A stretch of DNA of 6,839 bases from Chloroflexota bacterium (GTDB lineage Bacteria; Chloroflexota; Limnocylindria; P2-11E), in the NCBI GenBank assembly GCA_025350745.1, contig JANXXG010000212.1:1-6839 (forward strand), given 5' to 3'. Positions 5,955 to 6,839 of the stretch are shown one piece after another. The first letter of the stretch is position 1; each line of letters begins with the position of its first letter. The notes below the pieces were generated by a model that did not search any database, was not told where the DNA came from, and saw only the letters and a program-made list of their open reading frames with translations. A program made the position numbers and the translations under genes.

Positions 5955-6839
5955 GTGCCCGAGCGCATCCGGCTCCTCCATGGGATCACGGCGGCGATGC
6001 TGCGCATCCTCGACCTCGAGCGGCTCCTGCCCGAGATCGCTCGGGCAGCAACGACCCTTGAGAGCGCCGATGCGGCGTCGGTGATGCTCGCCGCCGATGA
6101 CGGGGAGTCGCTGCGGATCGTGGCGTACCACGGCCTCAGCGAGGCGTATGCGACGGCGCAACGCATCCCCATGGAGACCGCGCGGGCCATGCACAAGGGG
6201 TTCGACGCGCACGTCGAGATCGATCTGCGGTCGCAGCCGCTCGGCGATCCCGCGCTCATCGAGCGCGAGGGGCTCGTGCGGGTCGTGTCCGTCCCGCTCG
6301 TGCACGAGGGCGCGCTCATCGGCGGCATCAACGTGTACACGCGGGATCAGGCGCGGGCCTTCGACGTGGTCGATATCGAGATCCTGCACATCCTCGGGGC
6401 GCAGGCCTCGGTCGCGATCGCGAACGCGCGGCTCTACGACGAGGAGCGGACCGGCCGGCGGATGCAGGAGCTGCTTCTCGAGTCGCTCGGTGACGGCGTG
6501 GTCATCGCGTTGCCGAACGGCATGCTGCGGATGAACCGCGCGGCGCGCGAGCTGTTCGGCGCCCAGGGTCGCGAGACGTTCGACCGTGCCGCGTACCCGC
6601 CGGGGTACGAGCTCGCCGCGGAAGATGGGTCGCCGCTCGAGGAGGGTGAGGCGCCGATGGACCGGGCCCTGCGCGGCCTCTCGACGACCGGGGTATACAC
6701 CTCGAGCGATCCCCGCCGCGGCGTTAGTAGTGTGCTGCGGATCGCCGCGGAGCCGGTGCACGGCGCGAACGGGTCGGTCGTCGCCGGCATCCTGTCCATG
6801 CACGATCTCACTGCTGTGCGCGAGGCCGAGCGGCAGAAG
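5955..6839 (+). CDS. GAF-PAS sensor protein, probably N-terminal half of a histidine kinase, 3' partial
   Basis: 295 codons are visible and the frame is open to the window end. Residues ~1-20 form a helix (PERIRLLHGITAAMLRILDL). Residues ~21-162 fit a GAF domain: LERLLPEIARAAT, SVMLAADDGESLRIVAYHGL, SVPLVHEGALIGGINVYTRD, and ILGAQASVAIANARLYDEER, which is the usual GAF exit helix. Residues ~170-290 fit a PAS domain (LLLESLGDGVVIALPNGMLR, NRAARELFG, then VAGILSMHDLTAVREAERQK). That last block is the standard PAS-to-kinase junction, normally followed by DEFL and the HisKA dimerisation domain, so a sensor kinase is expected beyond the edge; a diguanylate cyclase or phosphatase output is possible. 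There is no signal peptide or membrane segment, so the visible part is cytosolic. GTG 5955 is chosen because it precedes the first helix; the SD (TAGG at 5947) is weak. It is probably cotranscribed with dnaE and the HAD gene. Confidence 0.85.
   Translation, partial: MPERIRLLHGITAAMLRILDLERLLPEIARAATTLESADAASVMLAADDGESLRIVAYHGLSEAYATAQRIPMETARAMHKGFDAHVEIDLRSQPLGDPALIEREGLVRVVSVPLVHEGALIGGINVYTRDQARAFDVVDIEILHILGAQASVAIANARLYDEERTGRRMQELLLESLGDGVVIALPNGMLRMNRAARELFGAQGRETFDRAAYPPGYELAAEDGSPLEEGEAPMDRALRGLSTTGVYTSSDPRRGVSSVLRIAAEPVHGANGSVVAGILSMHDLTAVREAERQK

Noticed and set aside
5946..6803. 285-codon minus-strand open frame at the right end
   Set aside because: It is antisense to a clear GAF-PAS coding sequence and is full of His/Arg/Asp low-complexity residues typical of shadows.

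Overview
This is a GC-rich window (third codon positions are almost all G or C) from a bacterium. It reads as ordinary chromosomal housekeeping sequence. The polymerase is a long bacterial DnaE1-type Pol III alpha with a complete PHP domain. The diacylglycerol-kinase-family protein is of the Gram-positive/undecaprenol-kinase type. The high GC and frequent GTG/TTG starts suit Chloroflexota or Actinomycetota, but nothing here settles the phylum. No phage, IS element, CRISPR, tRNA or rRNA was found.

Layout, left to right: (1) The 3' part of an endonuclease/exonuclease/phosphatase (EEP) family gene on + ends at 648. Its first ~69 bases are an inverted copy of bases 237-305 of the same gene, so the true N-terminus is missing and the left edge looks like a fold-back junction. 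(2) A small DAGK-family membrane kinase lies on + (734-1096). (3) On the minus strand (1474-1119), convergent with the kinase, is a small unrecognised membrane-anchored protein whose reading frame appears broken by a single-base shift. (4) dnaE on + (about 1555-5133) is complete in its catalytic features but lacks any ATG/GTG/TTG codon at the right place. The best start is an ATC six bases after AGAAGGGG. (5) A HAD-family hydrolase on + (5130-5933) overlaps the dnaE stop as TTGA. (6) A GAF-PAS sensor protein on + (from 5955) runs off the right edge and is probably the input half of a histidine kinase.

Genes 4-6 are packed without room for promoters or terminators and are likely one transcription unit headed by dnaE. 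The ~80 bases between the minus-strand gene and dnaE are a divergent promoter region. I did not find evidence of a novel biological system. The points most worth checking are the inverted repeat at the left edge, the dnaE start codon, and the frameshifted minus-strand gene. Any of these could be real biology or a sequence/assembly error.
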